Shown here: piece by piece, positions 1 through 11,554 of the stretch
Layout: every line of letters starts with the position of its first letter
Numbering within the stretch: position 1 is the stretch's first letter
Translations under genes and position numbers: made by a program
NCBI GenBank assembly: GCA_028641055.1
Contig: CM054060.1
Span: forward strand, 159,962,322 to 160,026,321
Direction of reading: 5' to 3'
Length of the DNA stretch: 64,000 nt
DNA from: Alopecurus myosuroides
Lineage: Eukaryota; Streptophyta; Magnoliopsida; Poales; Poaceae
Notes under the pieces: generated by a model
Told to the model about the DNA's origin: nothing
The model's database searches: none
What the model saw: only the letters and a program-made list of their open reading frames with translations

Positions 1-29
1 AGAATTTTATTGTCCTATTCCAAAGCCAC
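1..29 (+). pseudogene. Element E: 3' end of gag-protease reading frame, cut by insertion of A
   Basis: These bases encode a short peptide (EFYCPIPK-like) that matches the C-terminal end of the gag-protease ORF of element A (its minus-strand ORF ending at 33263). The reading resumes at 41829 with the remaining residues and a TAA at 41890-41892. The gap between the two parts is element A, inserted with a 5-bp target duplication. The rest of the gag and the 5' LTR of E lie left of the window. What is seen is the match and the resumed frame; orientation and identity follow from that. Confidence 0.8.
25..29. repeat. Target-site duplication of element A (left copy)
   Basis: The 5-bp word gccac precedes the LTR terminus at 30 and recurs at 41829-41833 just after the other terminus. 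Taking the element out restores an open gag-protease frame in E. Confidence 0.9.
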
Positions 30-1388
30 TGATGACCCACAAGTATAGGGGATCGCAACAGTCTTTGAGCGAAGTAAAACCCAAATTTATTGATTCGACA
101 CCAGGGGCGCCAAAGAATATTTGTGAGACTTAAAAAGTGAGTTGTCAATTCACCTGCACCTGAAAGTAATTTTGTTCGAAGTGGTTTATCAGTAGTAGCA
201 GTTTTATAGTAGCAGCAATAGTGAAATAATAACAGCAGTAGTATGAAAATAGCAGCAGTAGTGATTGAAGTAAACAACGTTATTAAATACTGTAGGCATA
301 GGGATGGATGAACGGGCGTTGCATGGATAAGAAAGTTCTAATAGTGATCATGTCAGGGGCATTGCAGATAAATATGATAAATCATCCAAGCACTAAGTAA
401 CCATAGGCATGTGTTCCGTAAATAGTCGTACGTGCTCGCAATGAGAACTTGCACAACATCTTTTGTCCTACCAGCCCGTTTTCAGTGGGGGCTCAAGGGA
501 ACCACTGGTAATTAAGGTGTTCCTTTTAATAAAACACCGGAGCAAAGCATTAACACTCCGTGAACACATGCGATCCTCACATCGCAGCCATCCCCTCCGG
601 TTGTCCCAATTTATGTCACTTTGGGGCCTCGTGTTCCGGAGAATAATATGTGTAAACAACCTGCAGGTACGATCAAGAAACAATAATCATCATCGTGATT
701 CAATAACATGTTCAGATCTGAGATCATGGCACTCGGGCCCAAAGTGGCAACCATTAAGCATAACAAGTTGCAACAATGTCAATAGCACTAATAGAGGATA
801 CTAGGCACTATGCCCTAACAATCACGACGTTATTACATGAACAATCGCATCCAATCCCTACCATCCCCTTCAGCCTACAGGGGGAATTACTCACACATGG
901 ATGGGGGAAACATGGATGGTCGATGGAGAGGCGTTGGTGATGACGATGACGATTATCTCCTCCACTTCCCCGTCCTGGCAGGGTGCCAGAACAGGAACTT
1001 CTGATCCCCGAATCGAGGTTCGGGACGGCGGCGGCACTCTGTTGTGTTTCTGTGGAATATGACGTACCCCCTCGCGTTTTAGGGTTGAAGGCTACTTTTA
1101 GTCGAAAGGGGAGTCCGAGGGGGGTCCTGGGGGGGCACACCCTATGCTGGCGCGGCCAGGGGGTGTGGCCACCCTCTGGCCCCTATCCTGGCCCCCTTCT
1201 GGCTTCCGGGGTGAAAACATCAATGGGCTCTTTTCTGGGCATTTTCCCGAAAGTTGATTTTTCTGCATACACCAAAGTAATTCTGCTGAAAACAGCGTTA
1301 GTCCGTGTTAGTTGTATCCAAAACACACAAGTTTAGAGGAAAACAATGAGAAAAGTTTAGGAAAAGGAGATACATTTTCCACGTATCA
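30..1388 (-). repeat. Element A 3' LTR (1359 bp)
   Basis: It aligns with 36008-37064 plus 41495-41828, which is the 5' LTR split by D. Minus-strand termini are TG and CA. The terminus at 1388 abuts a purine tract, which marks this as the 3' LTR. I see no significant coding content; the ORFs across it are short and not conserved. Confidence 0.92.
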
Positions 1389-1401
1389 ACTCCCCCAAGC
1401 T
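1389..1401 (-). other. Element A polypurine tract
   Basis: The minus strand reads AAGCTTGGGGGAGT directly before the LTR start TGATACGT, the usual primer for plus-strand DNA synthesis in LTR retroelements. Confidence 0.85.
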
Positions 1402-2177
1402 TAGCTTATTGCTTGTCCTCAAGCAATTCAGTGACAACTGAGTGCGATAAAAGACTTTTACGAACACATTTGTTTCATATGATGTAAATATACTCACTAT
1501 GTGATCAAATACTTAATTATGCTCATGATTAGACACATGTAATATACTAACACTTAATAGCTATGCAAACCATGAGAAGATAACAACATATTAATAATAA
1601 ACAACATGAAGCATAACTATTTGCAAGATTGAAATATTCATAATAGGATCTGACAAAGTGGTATCTCGCTTGCCCTTAAATGTGGGGCAAAACATAAATG
1701 CCAGGGCACCTCTGAAGTTAAAGGGAAGACTAGAAGTAGAGATATCAAAGATACAAGCATCAAAATTATACCGCAATCAACCGTTCTTTGGGACAAACAC
1801 ATTACACTAAGAATGATAACTATACTCTCAAGAAAGTGCTCAAAGAATATGGCAGAGACTCAGCATAAAAGTAGAAGAAAAGGCCCTTCGCAGAGGGAAG
1901 CATGGATCACTCATGTGCTAGAGATTTTTATTTTATTAAACAGAGGCATTGAAAACATTTTGAGAGAGGTGTATGCTTATGTCAACGAATAGTAAACAGA
2001 CAATACAGTACGTCACAAGTCAATTGGATTCACAAGAGCGGATCCCATGCTGAAGGACGCAACTGGTGTAGAAGGTCATCCCTGTTTCTCTTTTGTTTAC
2101 ACAATTATGCTTTGACTGATAAATCAGGGGCAAAAAGAGTGAAGAGAATTTGTGTGTATTAATTTGGGGCTGGGCAC
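1389..2177 (-). mobile_element. Element A 3' non-coding interior (distal part)
   Basis: This is AT-rich sequence without a supported gene. It is the continuation of 29939-31180 once element C is removed. Its reverse complement matches E at about 45050-45400 (for example the stretch around the Athila 3' region near 2090-2177). The word ggcac at 2173-2177 is the left target duplication of C. Confidence 0.8.
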
Positions 2178-2827
2178 TGTCAGACCCCGGACCGAGAGAT
2201 ATACAAACTGTCATGTGCTCCTAGCAGTGGACCCACAAGGGCTTCAGGGTTACCAGCCCCGGCCGCAACAAACAACGGCAGGCAGACCGGATTCATCGGC
2301 ACGTAGTCCGGATCCCCGGTCTACTACTCCTTGTGTCCATGCTAGTCATAACAAGATATGTATACCCAAGCGTCTACGAGTCAGATGAAACTGAAGGAAC
2401 GGGACCAAAGTTATACAAAGCTGCTATGTGTCCAGAAAGTGCAACAACAATCGAGGGTTACTGGGGTTACCTCGCCCCAGGCCGGATATCTCCGGCAGGC
2501 GGGCTCAGACATGGATCATCGGCTCCACAACCCCTCGATTGCGACAACAATGCAGGCATAGCCAAAACTGCATAACAACGGGCTCGAGACCAACAATCGA
2601 TCAAAGCAGTACTCTAGACATGAAAGTTGTATCAAACAAGGCATACTAGAGTAGCTTACACGCAGAGGTTACAGGACCAACATAGGTCATGCAACCCAAC
2701 ATTACAACAAGCAGCGAAAGCAAAGATGTTGCTATACAACAAGAGCAAAAGGACTAAGAGTCCGAAACATAAGCAACGTAGCCAAACCCATACTACAGAT
2801 ACCAGGCTGCTGCCTGGGAACCCCTAA

Positions 2828-4873
2828 CTACTCATCGACGTCAAGGTAGAACCCCTCTTCAGCTGCATCGCCGAAGTCTGAAACAAAACAACAACGAGGC
2901 AAGGTTGAGTACAAAAGGTACTCAGCAAGACTTGGCTTTTAAGGTTCGTTGCATAAAGCCAACTTTGTTTTCCGAAATTGAGGAAGAAAAGCACGTGTAA
3001 TAGAGCATTTCTAAAACAGAGGAGGAATCTACTCAACTACTGATATCATCATATTCTTTAGTCCACCAAGTACTTTCTCATCCCCAGACTACCTTATGCT
3101 ACAAGAATCACCCCTCTCGACGTAGTCGAGGAGGCATCCTTCATTCGTTGCCAGCAAGTTTTAGTCATTCCGTTAGAGTTGTCTATGATCACAGAATCCG
3201 TTGCCAAGTCGTCCATAACCGTGGACACGGCTTTCCGAAAGATTTATCCCTGCAGGGGGTACACTTTACCCACACGTGTCAACCGACTCTTAACGCCACG
3301 CGGTAACGCTCCTCTCTAAGAGCGCGGCAGAGTGTGGTCGACCACGGCCTTTACCTTGCTTAGCCCTATCCATGAGTCAACCCAAACAGGGCCACCCCGT
3401 CAACAGGGAGTTGGCCACCTCCTGACGGCACCTGTTCTGTGAGTCGGGACAAGATCCGTGTACGTCCATCACTTGTCCCGGTCACGCCCTAGTTTTTTCC
3501 AAAACATTTTATGACACACCCGCAAATGGAAACTTCAATCTACGTGACCCATGGATGTGACTAGACAAGTTAGTTAGCCGAGCGCGGTCTGTTAGGCCCC
3601 GCGTGTGGCTGTACGTTCAGTCTTGGCTTCGAAGGCGAGAACTCGCACCTAGGGGCATGAACGAGACAAAAACCACAACCCACAGTGGCCTCAACATCCA
3701 TGCCATGTTAATCATGTTAATCAACCATATCAAAGCATAACACCTTTCATACTAGGTTCACGCATTATCGGCATTTCATCAACCGGATGAAGCATATCAT
3801 AAGACTAAGCATGTCTAAGCATTGAACACACAAGGCTCTACGTTACTCAAACAACCCTATTCATACTAGGAGGGTAAACAGGTATGAAGGTGACATGTGA
3901 GGGGGAGGGGTCATGCAGTGGATAGGTTAACTCTAACAGACTCAAAACCAAGTTGAATCATATGCATGAGTAAGAGGTTGAAAGACTCAAAACATGGGTG
4001 GAGCCATGAGGTTGTGCTTGCCTGGCTCGTCGAAGGTAGAGCTTGGGTTGTCGTAGAAAGCCGGGTCGACCTCCGGATCTCGGTCAACCGATAGCGAGAA
4101 ACACCGGAAAGAAGGCAAACAATCAATACTTGACGACCGTGCAATGCACAATATGTATGCATGAGTAAAACAATGCAATTGAAATGAAGCTTAAAGGATA
4201 GAACAGGAAGCTAGGGTTTTACGCCGTAGACGACGAACACTGGAGGGGGATAAAACCCTAACATAGAGATGTGACCAAGCTAAGATGCTCAAATGACCTT
4301 GGAAACCTCATAGTTGGATTGCATTTGTTTCACTGATCAAAATGGTATATTACACTTAATTTTCTATTTTTATTGAATACAAACTTTATTTTCAATATTT
4401 AAATGAATTAAATGTAAACTATAAAAGTGGCCTCATTTTAAACCTTACCAAACATGTATGAAAGTGGTATAGATAAATAGCTTACATTTTTAGGAACACA
4501 TTGCATATTTTTTCAAATTTTTAGGAGTTATAAAATGGAAGTTGTTGAATTTCCAAAATTAAACATATTTTCTGTTTTCTGTTTAAATGTGGGGCCCATT
4601 GTACAGTTTAAAACGGACAAAGAAACGCCACTTGGCGCGCCACGTGGGCGGGTGATGTCACGATGACATCACCGTGACCTCACGGGTGGCCGGCCGGTGG
4701 CAGGGAGTGGCCGCCAGCGGCGTTTCCGGCGACCCCCGGAAGCGTGGGTGGTCTCCCTGGAAGCGCCTCGACGAGACGGACGTGAGGGTGGCGGCGTCGC
4801 TGGCTAAAAGTGACCGGCGGTGAGCCGGCGTGGAAGAAACGGCGGCGGGGACCTCAAGTTCCGGCGGTCTCAT
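2828..4873 (-). CDS. LTR-internal three-exon small ORF, copy in C 3' LTR (predicted)
   Basis: I do not recognise this protein. Predicted exons on the minus strand are 4873-4684 (ATG at 4873), 4078-4022 and 2877-2828 (stop TAG). Exon 1 is Pro/Ser/Arg-rich and ends ACCC|GTGAGG. Exon 2 (57 nt) encodes an acidic run (PEVDPAFYDNPSS...) and ends CCAG|GCAAGC, a GC-type donor. Exon 3 follows a tract ending TTTCAG and encodes an acidic tail ending FYLDVDE. All junctions are phase 1, so the frame stays open for about 98 residues. B and D show the same three-exon layout and phases with different sequence. Splicing is inferred from sites only. The exon-2 acceptor (CCGAG|AT) is the weakest call. Confidence 0.5.
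2907..2923 (-). promoter_or_regulatory. Conserved GAGTAC/GTACTC hairpin upstream of last LTR intron acceptor
   Basis: This is a six-base perfect stem with a five-base loop, 29 bases before the predicted acceptor at 2878. The 5' LTR copy (12289-12305) keeps the stem although the loop changed. B, F and D have a matching hairpin at the same place with different paired bases. Its function is unknown. Confidence 0.55.
3213..3261 (-). promoter_or_regulatory. Triple palindrome/hairpin block in LTR intron (C 3' LTR)
   Basis: In sense order the block holds CCCTGCAGGG (a palindrome), CTTTCGGAAAG (a four-base stem) and CCGTGTCCACGG (a five-base stem). The same three structures recur in order in B, F and D with compensating base changes. 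It lies inside the predicted second intron. Confidence 0.6.
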
Positions 4874-5680
4874 CGATTTTGAGCGAGGGAAGACGAATGG
4901 AAGGGATGGGGAGGAGCGTAGGCTCACCAGGAGCACGAGGAGGAGCTCGACGGGACCAGAGGTGGGCGGGGATGGCGGCGCGGTGAAGTAATTCCAGCGG
5001 CCGGCCGCGGAGGATATGACGCGATTCCGCGCGTCTAGTTCATCCCGGGAGCTCTGAGGGCTCGAGGAGGTAGAGGAGTCGACGGCGAACCCGATGAGCT
5101 CAACGGGGAGGTCGGGGAGGCAGTACAGCGGCGACGACGGCGGATCGGCGGCGGCGGTTCTGTTTCGGGTGGGAGAGAGACAGAGGAGGAGAGGGGGTCG
5201 CGAGTGAGGAGCTCTCTGCGAGGGAGGCTCGATGCGGACGGCTCTTGGGGAGTCTCAGGCCTCCACGTCGACAGGGGGTGGAAGCAGGAGGTGGAAGGCG
5301 GCGGCGGTTTCCCTCCTTTCGCAGGACAGGAGGAAGACGACAGGGCAAAACGCGAAAAAACCCCTGGAAAACTGGGAGATATTACGAAGAGGTCCTTGGA
5401 GATTTTTAAAACAGGACCAAACAGAATTTTGAGGGCCTTTTTGTGAAGCAAAAATTACACAAAAATACTCGTTGGAAAGCTCTTCAAATTTGCCACATTT
5501 TTAGCACATGGTTAGTTCCATTTGAAAAACTTTGTAGAACAACTTTGTTTGAAACCAGATTAAGTGACTTTCTGATAAATCTCTGATTAAATTTTAAAAG
5601 CAAAATTTTGGTCCAGTTTTCGTGCATGCATGCCATGTACACAACACCTCTCTTTATTACACAAAAGTAGGGATGTTACA

Positions 5681-5697
5681 AGTCTACCCCCCTTACA
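5681..5697 (-). other. Element C polypurine tract
   Basis: The minus strand reads TGTAAGGGGGGTAGACT and abuts the LTR start TGTAACATCC. This is the expected site and composition for a plus-strand primer. Confidence 0.8.
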
Positions 5698-5699
5698 TG

Positions 5700-7080
5700 A
5701 ATCTCGTCCCGAGATTCCTAGGTTTTAGAAAAGAAGTCGGGGTACTTAGATCGCAAACGATCTTCTCGTTCCCAGGTTGCTTCGTTCTCGGAATGATGCT
5801 ACCACTGAACTTTGAGGAACTTGATAGTTTGACTACGAGTTCTTCGTTCGGCCTCATCGAGAATACGGACAGGAACCTCTTTGTAGGAGAGATCATCCTT
5901 GAGCTTGATGGTTTCGTGGTCCACACCACGAACAAGATCTTTGAAGCAACGTTTGAGTTGCGAGACATGGAATACATCATGGACATCCGGAAATCCTGGA
6001 GGCAACTGCAGTTGATATGAAACTTGACCTCGTTTTCCAATGATAGGGAAAGGACCGATATAACGAGGAGCCAGTTTGCCTTTGATTCCGAACCGTTTTC
6101 CACCTTTCAAAGGTGTGACTCGAAGATAAGCTTTCTCGCCAATTTCATAATGAACATCTTGGTGATGACGATCATAATAGCTTTTATGGCGAGACTGAGC
6201 TGTTTTCAGTCGTTCACGAATGACACGAACGATTTCTTCCGCTTCCTTGATTACATCCGGACTGAAGAACGATCTTTCACCGGTTTCAGACCAATTCAGC
6301 GGAGTTCGGCATTTACGGCCGTATAAAACTTCAAAAGCAGCCTTGCCCAAGCTAGATTGATAACTGTTGTTATAAGTGAACTCGGCAAATGGAAGCAACT
6401 TCTCCCAATCCTTACCGAACGATATAACACAAGCTCGGAGCATGTCCTCAATAATCTAATTAACTCTCTCTGTTTGACCACCAGTTTGTGGATCGAAAGC
6501 AGTGCCGAAAGACAGACGGGTTCCCATGGCTTGCTGGAAACTTGCCCAGAATTTGGAGGTGAACAAACTTCCACGATCAGAGATGATCCTCTTTGGAACA
6601 CCGTGAAGGCTGACTATTCTGGATACATACAGATCCGCCAGCTGGATAACGGTGATATCTTCTCGGATAGGAAGGAAGTGAGCAACTTTGGATAGGCGGT
6701 CAACCACCACCCAGATAGCATTATGGCCTTTCTTTGTCTTGGGAAGACCTGTGACGAAATCCATACCCACTTCCATTCAGGAATAGGTAGAGGTTGAAGA
6801 ACATCGGCTGGTCTTTGATGTTCTGCCTTCACACGACGCAGACGTCGCATTCAGCAACATAATGAGCGATTTCTCGCTTCATCTGGGTCCACCAGAATTT
6901 CGGACGAAGATCCTGATACATTTTGGTGCTACCAGGATGGATAGAAAGAGGTGTGTCATGAGCCTCTTGGAGTATTAGATTTCTTAGATTTCGATTCTTG
7001 GGCACAACCAGACGGTTTTTGAAGTATACAATGCCTTGATCATCGACAGAGAAACACTTAGCAGCACCGCTAGCGATGTT
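5700..7080 (-). pseudogene. Element C integrase and chromodomain remnant
   Basis: This is the 3' third of pol, read on the minus strand in pieces. Recognisable parts are the integrase zinc-finger region ([11 protein letters not shown] near 6920 and ECDVC near 6845), the catalytic core (MDFVTGLPKTKKG, ISDRGSLFTS), the C-terminal domain ([20 protein letters not shown]) and a chromodomain-like tail (KFLKVQW near 5800). Damage includes frameshifts near 6840 and 6776, a TAG replacing the Gln codon after ERVN (6453-6455), and a TAG right after KVQW (5796-5798). The equivalent region of B is open throughout. It cannot make an integrase. Confidence 0.88.
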
Positions 7081-8613
7081 CTACTTAATCTTAGCAATGC
7101 CTAAGTTGTTCTTCTGAACATCTTTTATTTGATCTTCAAGTGAAGGTTTTATTTCCAGATTGGCCAGATATCCGGAAGGAACAACTTCAAGGTTCAGCTT
7201 GGAGAACTCCTCATGAAGAGAAGGCTGGGCTTGCTGTATCATCAAGTTGTTACAATAAGACTTCCGACTTAGCGCGTCAGCGACGACATTCGCTTTGCCG
7301 GGTTGATAGTTGAGACCCAAATCAAAGTCCTTGATTACCTCCAATCATCTTCTCTGTCTGAGATTCAGATCCGGTTGGGTGAACAGATATTTCAGACTCT
7401 GACGATCTGAGTATAACTCACATCGGTTGTCAAGAAGATAATGACGCCATTGCTTGAGAGCATGGACCACGGCTGCTAGCTCAAGATCATGGGTTGGATA
7501 ATTGTGCTCATGTGGTTTCAATCGACGAGAACCATAGGCCACCACATGACCTTCTTGCATTAACACACAACCGAGTCCTTGTTGAGAGGCATCACAAAAG
7601 ATGACAAAATCCTTGCTCGTATCAGGAAGAACAAGCACAGGAGCGGTAGTCAGTTTGGTTTTTAGAGTTTGGAAACTTTCCTCTGCTTTTTCTGACCACT
7701 CGAACTTTTTGCCTTTCTTAAGAAGTTCAGTCATAGGTTTGGCAATTTTGGAGAAGTTCTCGATGAAACGACGGTAATAACCTGCCAGTCCGAGAAAACC
7801 CCGAACATCCTTGACTGACTTAGGTGTTTCCCAGTCCAGAATAGTTTGGATCTTGTCTGGGATAACGGCAACACCTTCAGCAGACACTACGTGTCCGAGA
7901 TAGACAAGTTCTTTTAACCAGAACTCACACTTGGAGAACTTGGCATATAGCTTGTGCTCACGGAGTTTGGATAACACCAAACGCAGGTGTTCAGAATGAT
8001 CATCTTCGGTTTTGGAATAGACCAGGATGTCGTCGATGTAAACCACGACGAACTTATCAAGATACTCCATGAATACCGAGTTCATAAGCCTCATGAAGGT
8101 AGCTGGAGCGTTGGTAAGACCGAAAGACATGACGGTGTACTCGTAAAGACCATAACGAGTAGTAAACATCGTTTTAGGAATGTCCTCCTTTCTAATCTTT
8201 ATTTGATGGTATCGTGATCGCAGGTCCATCTTGGAAAAGACAGTTGCACCAGCTAACTGATCAAAGAGGTCGTTGATTCTTGGAAGAGGGTACTTGTTTT
8301 TGATGGTCACTGCATTCAGCGGCCGATAATCAACAACCAGACGTGGAACATTGGTATCCCGCTTCTTGACAAAGATAGTGGGACAACCCCAAGAAGATGT
8401 GCTAGGTTGGATGAAACCCTTTTCTTCTAACTCCTCAATTTGGCGTTTCAATTCAACCAGCTCCTCTGGGGCCATACGGTAAGGTCTTTTGGACATAGGA
8501 GCGGTACCAGGGACTAACTCAATGACAAACTCCACACTTCGATCAGGTGGCATGCCAGGTAACTCTTCAGGAAACACATCAGGGAAATCACTGACTACAG
8601 GTAACTCATGAAT
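7081..8613 (-). pseudogene. Element C reverse transcriptase-RNase H, broken by stops
   Basis: The frame 8577-7345 carries a nearly full RT with LVVDYRPLN, a [11 protein letters not shown] active-site segment and the YIDD catalytic motif. RNase H follows ([19 protein letters not shown], then YSDRQSLKY where relatives have SDHKSLKY). A TGA replaces the Trp of RQRRW at 7342-7344. The frame then continues (MEVIKDFDL..., 7344-7081) to another stop at 7081-7083. An in-frame TAA at 8614-8616 separates this from the gag-protease ORF. B has one continuous ORF across all three points, so these are most simply nonsense mutations. Confidence 0.9.
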
Positions 8614-10122
8614 TTAAGGAGGGTAATCACCTTGCATGAAGTATAGCTGCAGTTCAGGAGAAAGTTGTGTGCGTGTTGATGGCGGAGTGGTGAACTCAGA
8701 CCAATATACAAAAGAAAACCCGGAAGGATGTGTCAAGGTGAGGGATTTCGTTGCACAATCCAGCTTAGCTCCATATTTCGAGAGCCAATCCATGCCCAGT
8801 ATGACATCAAGGTCAGTGGACTTTAGCGCAATGAAGCTTGTGGGGAATTTCCAGTATCCCACTTCAACCATGAGTTCTGGCGTAACCATAGTGGTTTGCC
8901 AGTTGCAACCAGGGGATTTTACCGTCAACGGTTTTGACAACTTTTCAAAAGGTATTCCATGCATTTTTGCAAACCTTTCTGAAATGAATGTATGCGATGC
9001 TCCAGAGTCAAATAAGGCTAAAGCTGGAGTTGAGTTGATGTAAATCGTACCCAGTAAGACGCTTGGATCGTCCTGAGCATCCTCGACAGTCACATAGTTC
9101 AGACGACCACGTCCAGCACCAGCACGCTTTGCCACTTTCTTAGGAGGAGGAGGTGCACGTTCAGCATGATTCTGAGGGCACTCCCTCGAGAAGTGACCAG
9201 GCTGGCCACAGCGGTAGCACACGTTGCTGGGAGGAGCGGCAACTGGAGGACGAGAACCTTGTCCACCACCATAGGTTGATGTAGCAGGTGGGGCAGGTGG
9301 ACGAGGAACAAATCCAGATGGCCTTGGCTGAAATGGAGCCCTGGGGACAGCACTGTATGGAATGAACACACGGCGCTTCCTCTTCTGACCAGAGGGTGAT
9401 GCACGGGAATCTCCAGCACTCTTCTTCATAGCAGCATCCATTTCCTTTTTGCCACGTTCAAGAGTGATGGCCTGGTTGTAAAGTTCCTGGAAGCTCCGGA
9501 ACTTGAAGGGCAGAAGATTGTAACGAACAGTTGGGTTCAGGCCCTTACGGAGCAGATCCTGCTTGTCCTCGTCATTAGTGACATCACGAGGAGCATAGCG
9601 AGCCAGGCGAGTGAACACACGACCATAGGCCTCAATACCCATACTGCCCTGAGTAAGATCAAGGAACTCCTTTCTTTTACCGTCCATAACTGCCTTCGGG
9701 ATATAAGCCTCACGGAAAGCAGTGCGGAACTCTGCCCAGGTGACCTCATGATCTGGCGCCTGCAACGCCAGAAAGCCTTCCCACCAAGCACCAGCAGCAC
9801 CTTTAAGCTTGTAAGTGGCGAAGTTCACACTGTCACGTTCCTGGACACGGAGAGCACTGAACTTGCGCTCCATTGTGCGAAGCCAGTCATCGGCATCGAG
9901 AGGCTCAGTGGAGTCAGCAAAGTATGGTGGCTGAGCCTTGAGGAAGTCCACGAGTGTAACGTCGGCAGCACGGCGTTCGGTGTTCTGGGCCACACGCTCT
10001 AGAAGTTGTCCGTTCCTCAGACGGTTAGTTTCGATGCTTTGCAGCACCTGCGCCATTGTGGGTGGCGGCGGAGGTGTTGGCTCAGGGGGAGGGTTGTTAC
10101 GGCCATGAGTACCACTCGACAT
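8614..10122 (-). CDS. gag: Element C Gag-protease (502 aa)
   Basis: This is the structural Gag of a Ty3/gypsy element joined to its aspartic protease. The ATG is at 10122, just after a non-coding leader. A proline-rich N-terminus is followed by the retrotransposon gag domain (about 60-220, [16 protein letters not shown]... WWEGF) and a basic Arg/Pro-rich linker. A CCHC zinc knuckle (C302, C305, H310, C315) binds RNA. The protease active site is LFDSGAS (D372). The ORF ends TAA at 8614-8616, four codons before the conserved ELPVV segment that begins the RT region in B. Gag-protease may still be made, but without enzymes the copy cannot move by itself. Confidence 0.9.
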   Translation of the reverse strand: MSSGTHGRNNPPPEPTPPPPPTMAQVLQSIETNRLRNGQLLERVAQNTERRAADVTLVDFLKAQPPYFADSTEPLDADDWLRTMERKFSALRVQERDSVNFATYKLKGAAGAWWEGFLALQAPDHEVTWAEFRTAFREAYIPKAVMDGKRKEFLDLTQGSMGIEAYGRVFTRLARYAPRDVTNDEDKQDLLRKGLNPTVRYNLLPFKFRSFQELYNQAITLERGKKEMDAAMKKSAGDSRASPSGQKRKRRVFIPYSAVPRAPFQPRPSGFVPRPPAPPATSTYGGGQGSRPPVAAPPSNVCYRCGQPGHFSRECPQNHAERAPPPPKKVAKRAGAGRGRLNYVTVEDAQDDPSVLLGTIYINSTPALALFDSGASHTFISERFAKMHGIPFEKLSKPLTVKSPGCNWQTTMVTPELMVEVGYWKFPTSFIALKSTDLDVILGMDWLSKYGAKLDCATKSLTLTHPSGFSFVYWSEFTTPPSTRTQLSPELQLYFMQGDYPP

Positions 10123-10487
10123 CCTGAGTAAAAGGAAGAAGAATCATGAATAACACATCCATGGAGAAGGACACAATGGATCGACATGTAATAATTTCAA
10201 CGGAAAAACAAGATACATGCCGAAATGTAGTAGAACAGAATGAATGAACATGAAGTGTATCATTTCATCAACATGGAGACAACATCTTACAACATTTATT
10301 GAAACCAGTCGAAGTACAAACCATACATAGTGGCGGTACAAGCTCACAAGCTTAAGTACATACAACACTGAAAGGAAGTACGGTAGATACATATCACCGA
10401 AGTTCTGCTCCTATACATTTTTTTCTACAACTTCGGGTTTCGAGTACATGAAAGCAAACATAACTCTAGCTGGAACCGACAACGGTC

Positions 10488-11231
10488 TCAGTATCCTCCG
10501 AAGTCGAAAGGAAGTGGAACCGGAACACCATAGTAGCGACGAACAGACTCGTCCTGCGGTCCGTGGGGAGACTGTGGTACACCACGCACCATCCTAGGCC
10601 TCCTGAGGCGTCCACGAGGGGGAACATCACCTCCAACATCTGGAGACGCAACCGAGGAAGGAACAAGTACAGCTGGAAGCTCTATCTCAGAGGCCTGGAC
10701 GATACCACTCTCAACGAATGGCCTCACTCTGTCTGTCACAGTCCTGAGACTAGCTGCAAGGGTGTTGACTAGTGCACTAAGCTCACGCTCGCGACGAGCA
10801 TAAGCAGCAAGAAGATCAGCGGTGCACCTAAGTGTAAGATCTTCCTCCTGGGAGGAATCAGCAAAGGTGTGAGTGTAACACCCCTCAAGAGTAGCATCAG
10901 AACCAGGGCATTAACGGAAGGAGCTATGCTCGTGATCTGGATAGTGGTAACGAAGCTCATTAAGACAGTGCCGTGCAGCATCCTGCACAGCCATCTCAAT
11001 GGTGAAACCAATACCCTCAGCATAGTGCTCAGCGGGGATGATGGTACCATCTAGCTGGGGGAGACGGACACCACATAAGTACTGGGTCTGGTTGAAGTCA
11101 CGGTACTCCTCATACACAGTGTACACAGGGTACCAAGGGGCTCCTATGTTTGCACGGGCTGAGGCTAAGAGATGGGGAAAACCTGGAACTCCCAGGCAAA
11201 GAGTATGTCGAACAACCTGATCAGAAGGCAT
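10488..11231 (-). pseudogene. Element C ORF0: dsRBD-like extra ORF upstream of gag, one stop
   Basis: An ATG at 11231 (MPSDQVV) opens a frame that runs to a TAA at 10911-10913. It continues in the same frame to 10488, giving about 247 codons with one stop. The first part holds a helix, then PWYPVYTVYEEY, strand-like segments, and EGIGFTIEMAVQDAARHCLNEL. This order and the terminal Ala-Ala helix resemble a double-stranded RNA-binding domain. A second helical stretch and an Arg/Pro-rich tail follow. B has a homologous intact ORF (24186-25001). From memory, some rice gypsy elements (RIRE3/RIRE8) carry an 'orf0' before gag. The domain assignment is inference. Confidence 0.6.
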
Positions 11232-11542
11232 CTGAAACAAAGACATTTTCAAGATGTCAAAAGACATGAAGAAATGATTTGAATTTGGAACTATAACAAC
11301 CTGAGACATAGTACACGGAAGAAAAACACCCAACGGTTTTACTCCTAACTTTTGACACATCACCAAAGAAACATCACACAAAAACAAATGAGATACGGTG
11401 ACTCAGAGTTAGAGCGATACCAGATAAGGAGTAAAAAGAATCCTAAGAGGGTTTTCACAACTCATTTTGTCTTTTCAAAGTAGTTTTCACAAGTTCTAGA
11501 CTCAACATCGACCAACGGCAAGGGTTTCATGCAGGCAGTCCT

Positions 11543-11554
11543 GCTCTGATACCA
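11543..11554 (-). other. Element C primer-binding site (tRNA-iMet type)
   Basis: The minus strand reads TGGTATCAGAGC, five bases downstream of the 5' LTR end at 11560. It is complementary to the 3' end of initiator methionine tRNA, the usual primer for this group. Confidence 0.9.

Larger units (their letters stand above)
2178..5680 (-). repeat. Element C 3' LTR (3503 bp)
   Basis: It pairs with the 5' LTR at 11560 onward. A GC-rich block (about 4640-5330) is the start of a predicted spliced reading frame. The rest is AT-rich intron-like sequence with conserved hairpins near 2907 and 3213. The 5' LTR is 21 bp longer because of one tandem repeat. Confidence 0.92.

Noticed and set aside
5035..5451. 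138-aa Pro/Ser-rich ORF on the minus strand of the C LTR
   Set aside because: Low-complexity translation of the GC-rich 5' part; frame not conserved in the other LTR.
8636..9043. Plus-strand ORFs across the gag-pol genes of C and B
   Set aside because: Shadows of real coding sequence on the opposite strand.
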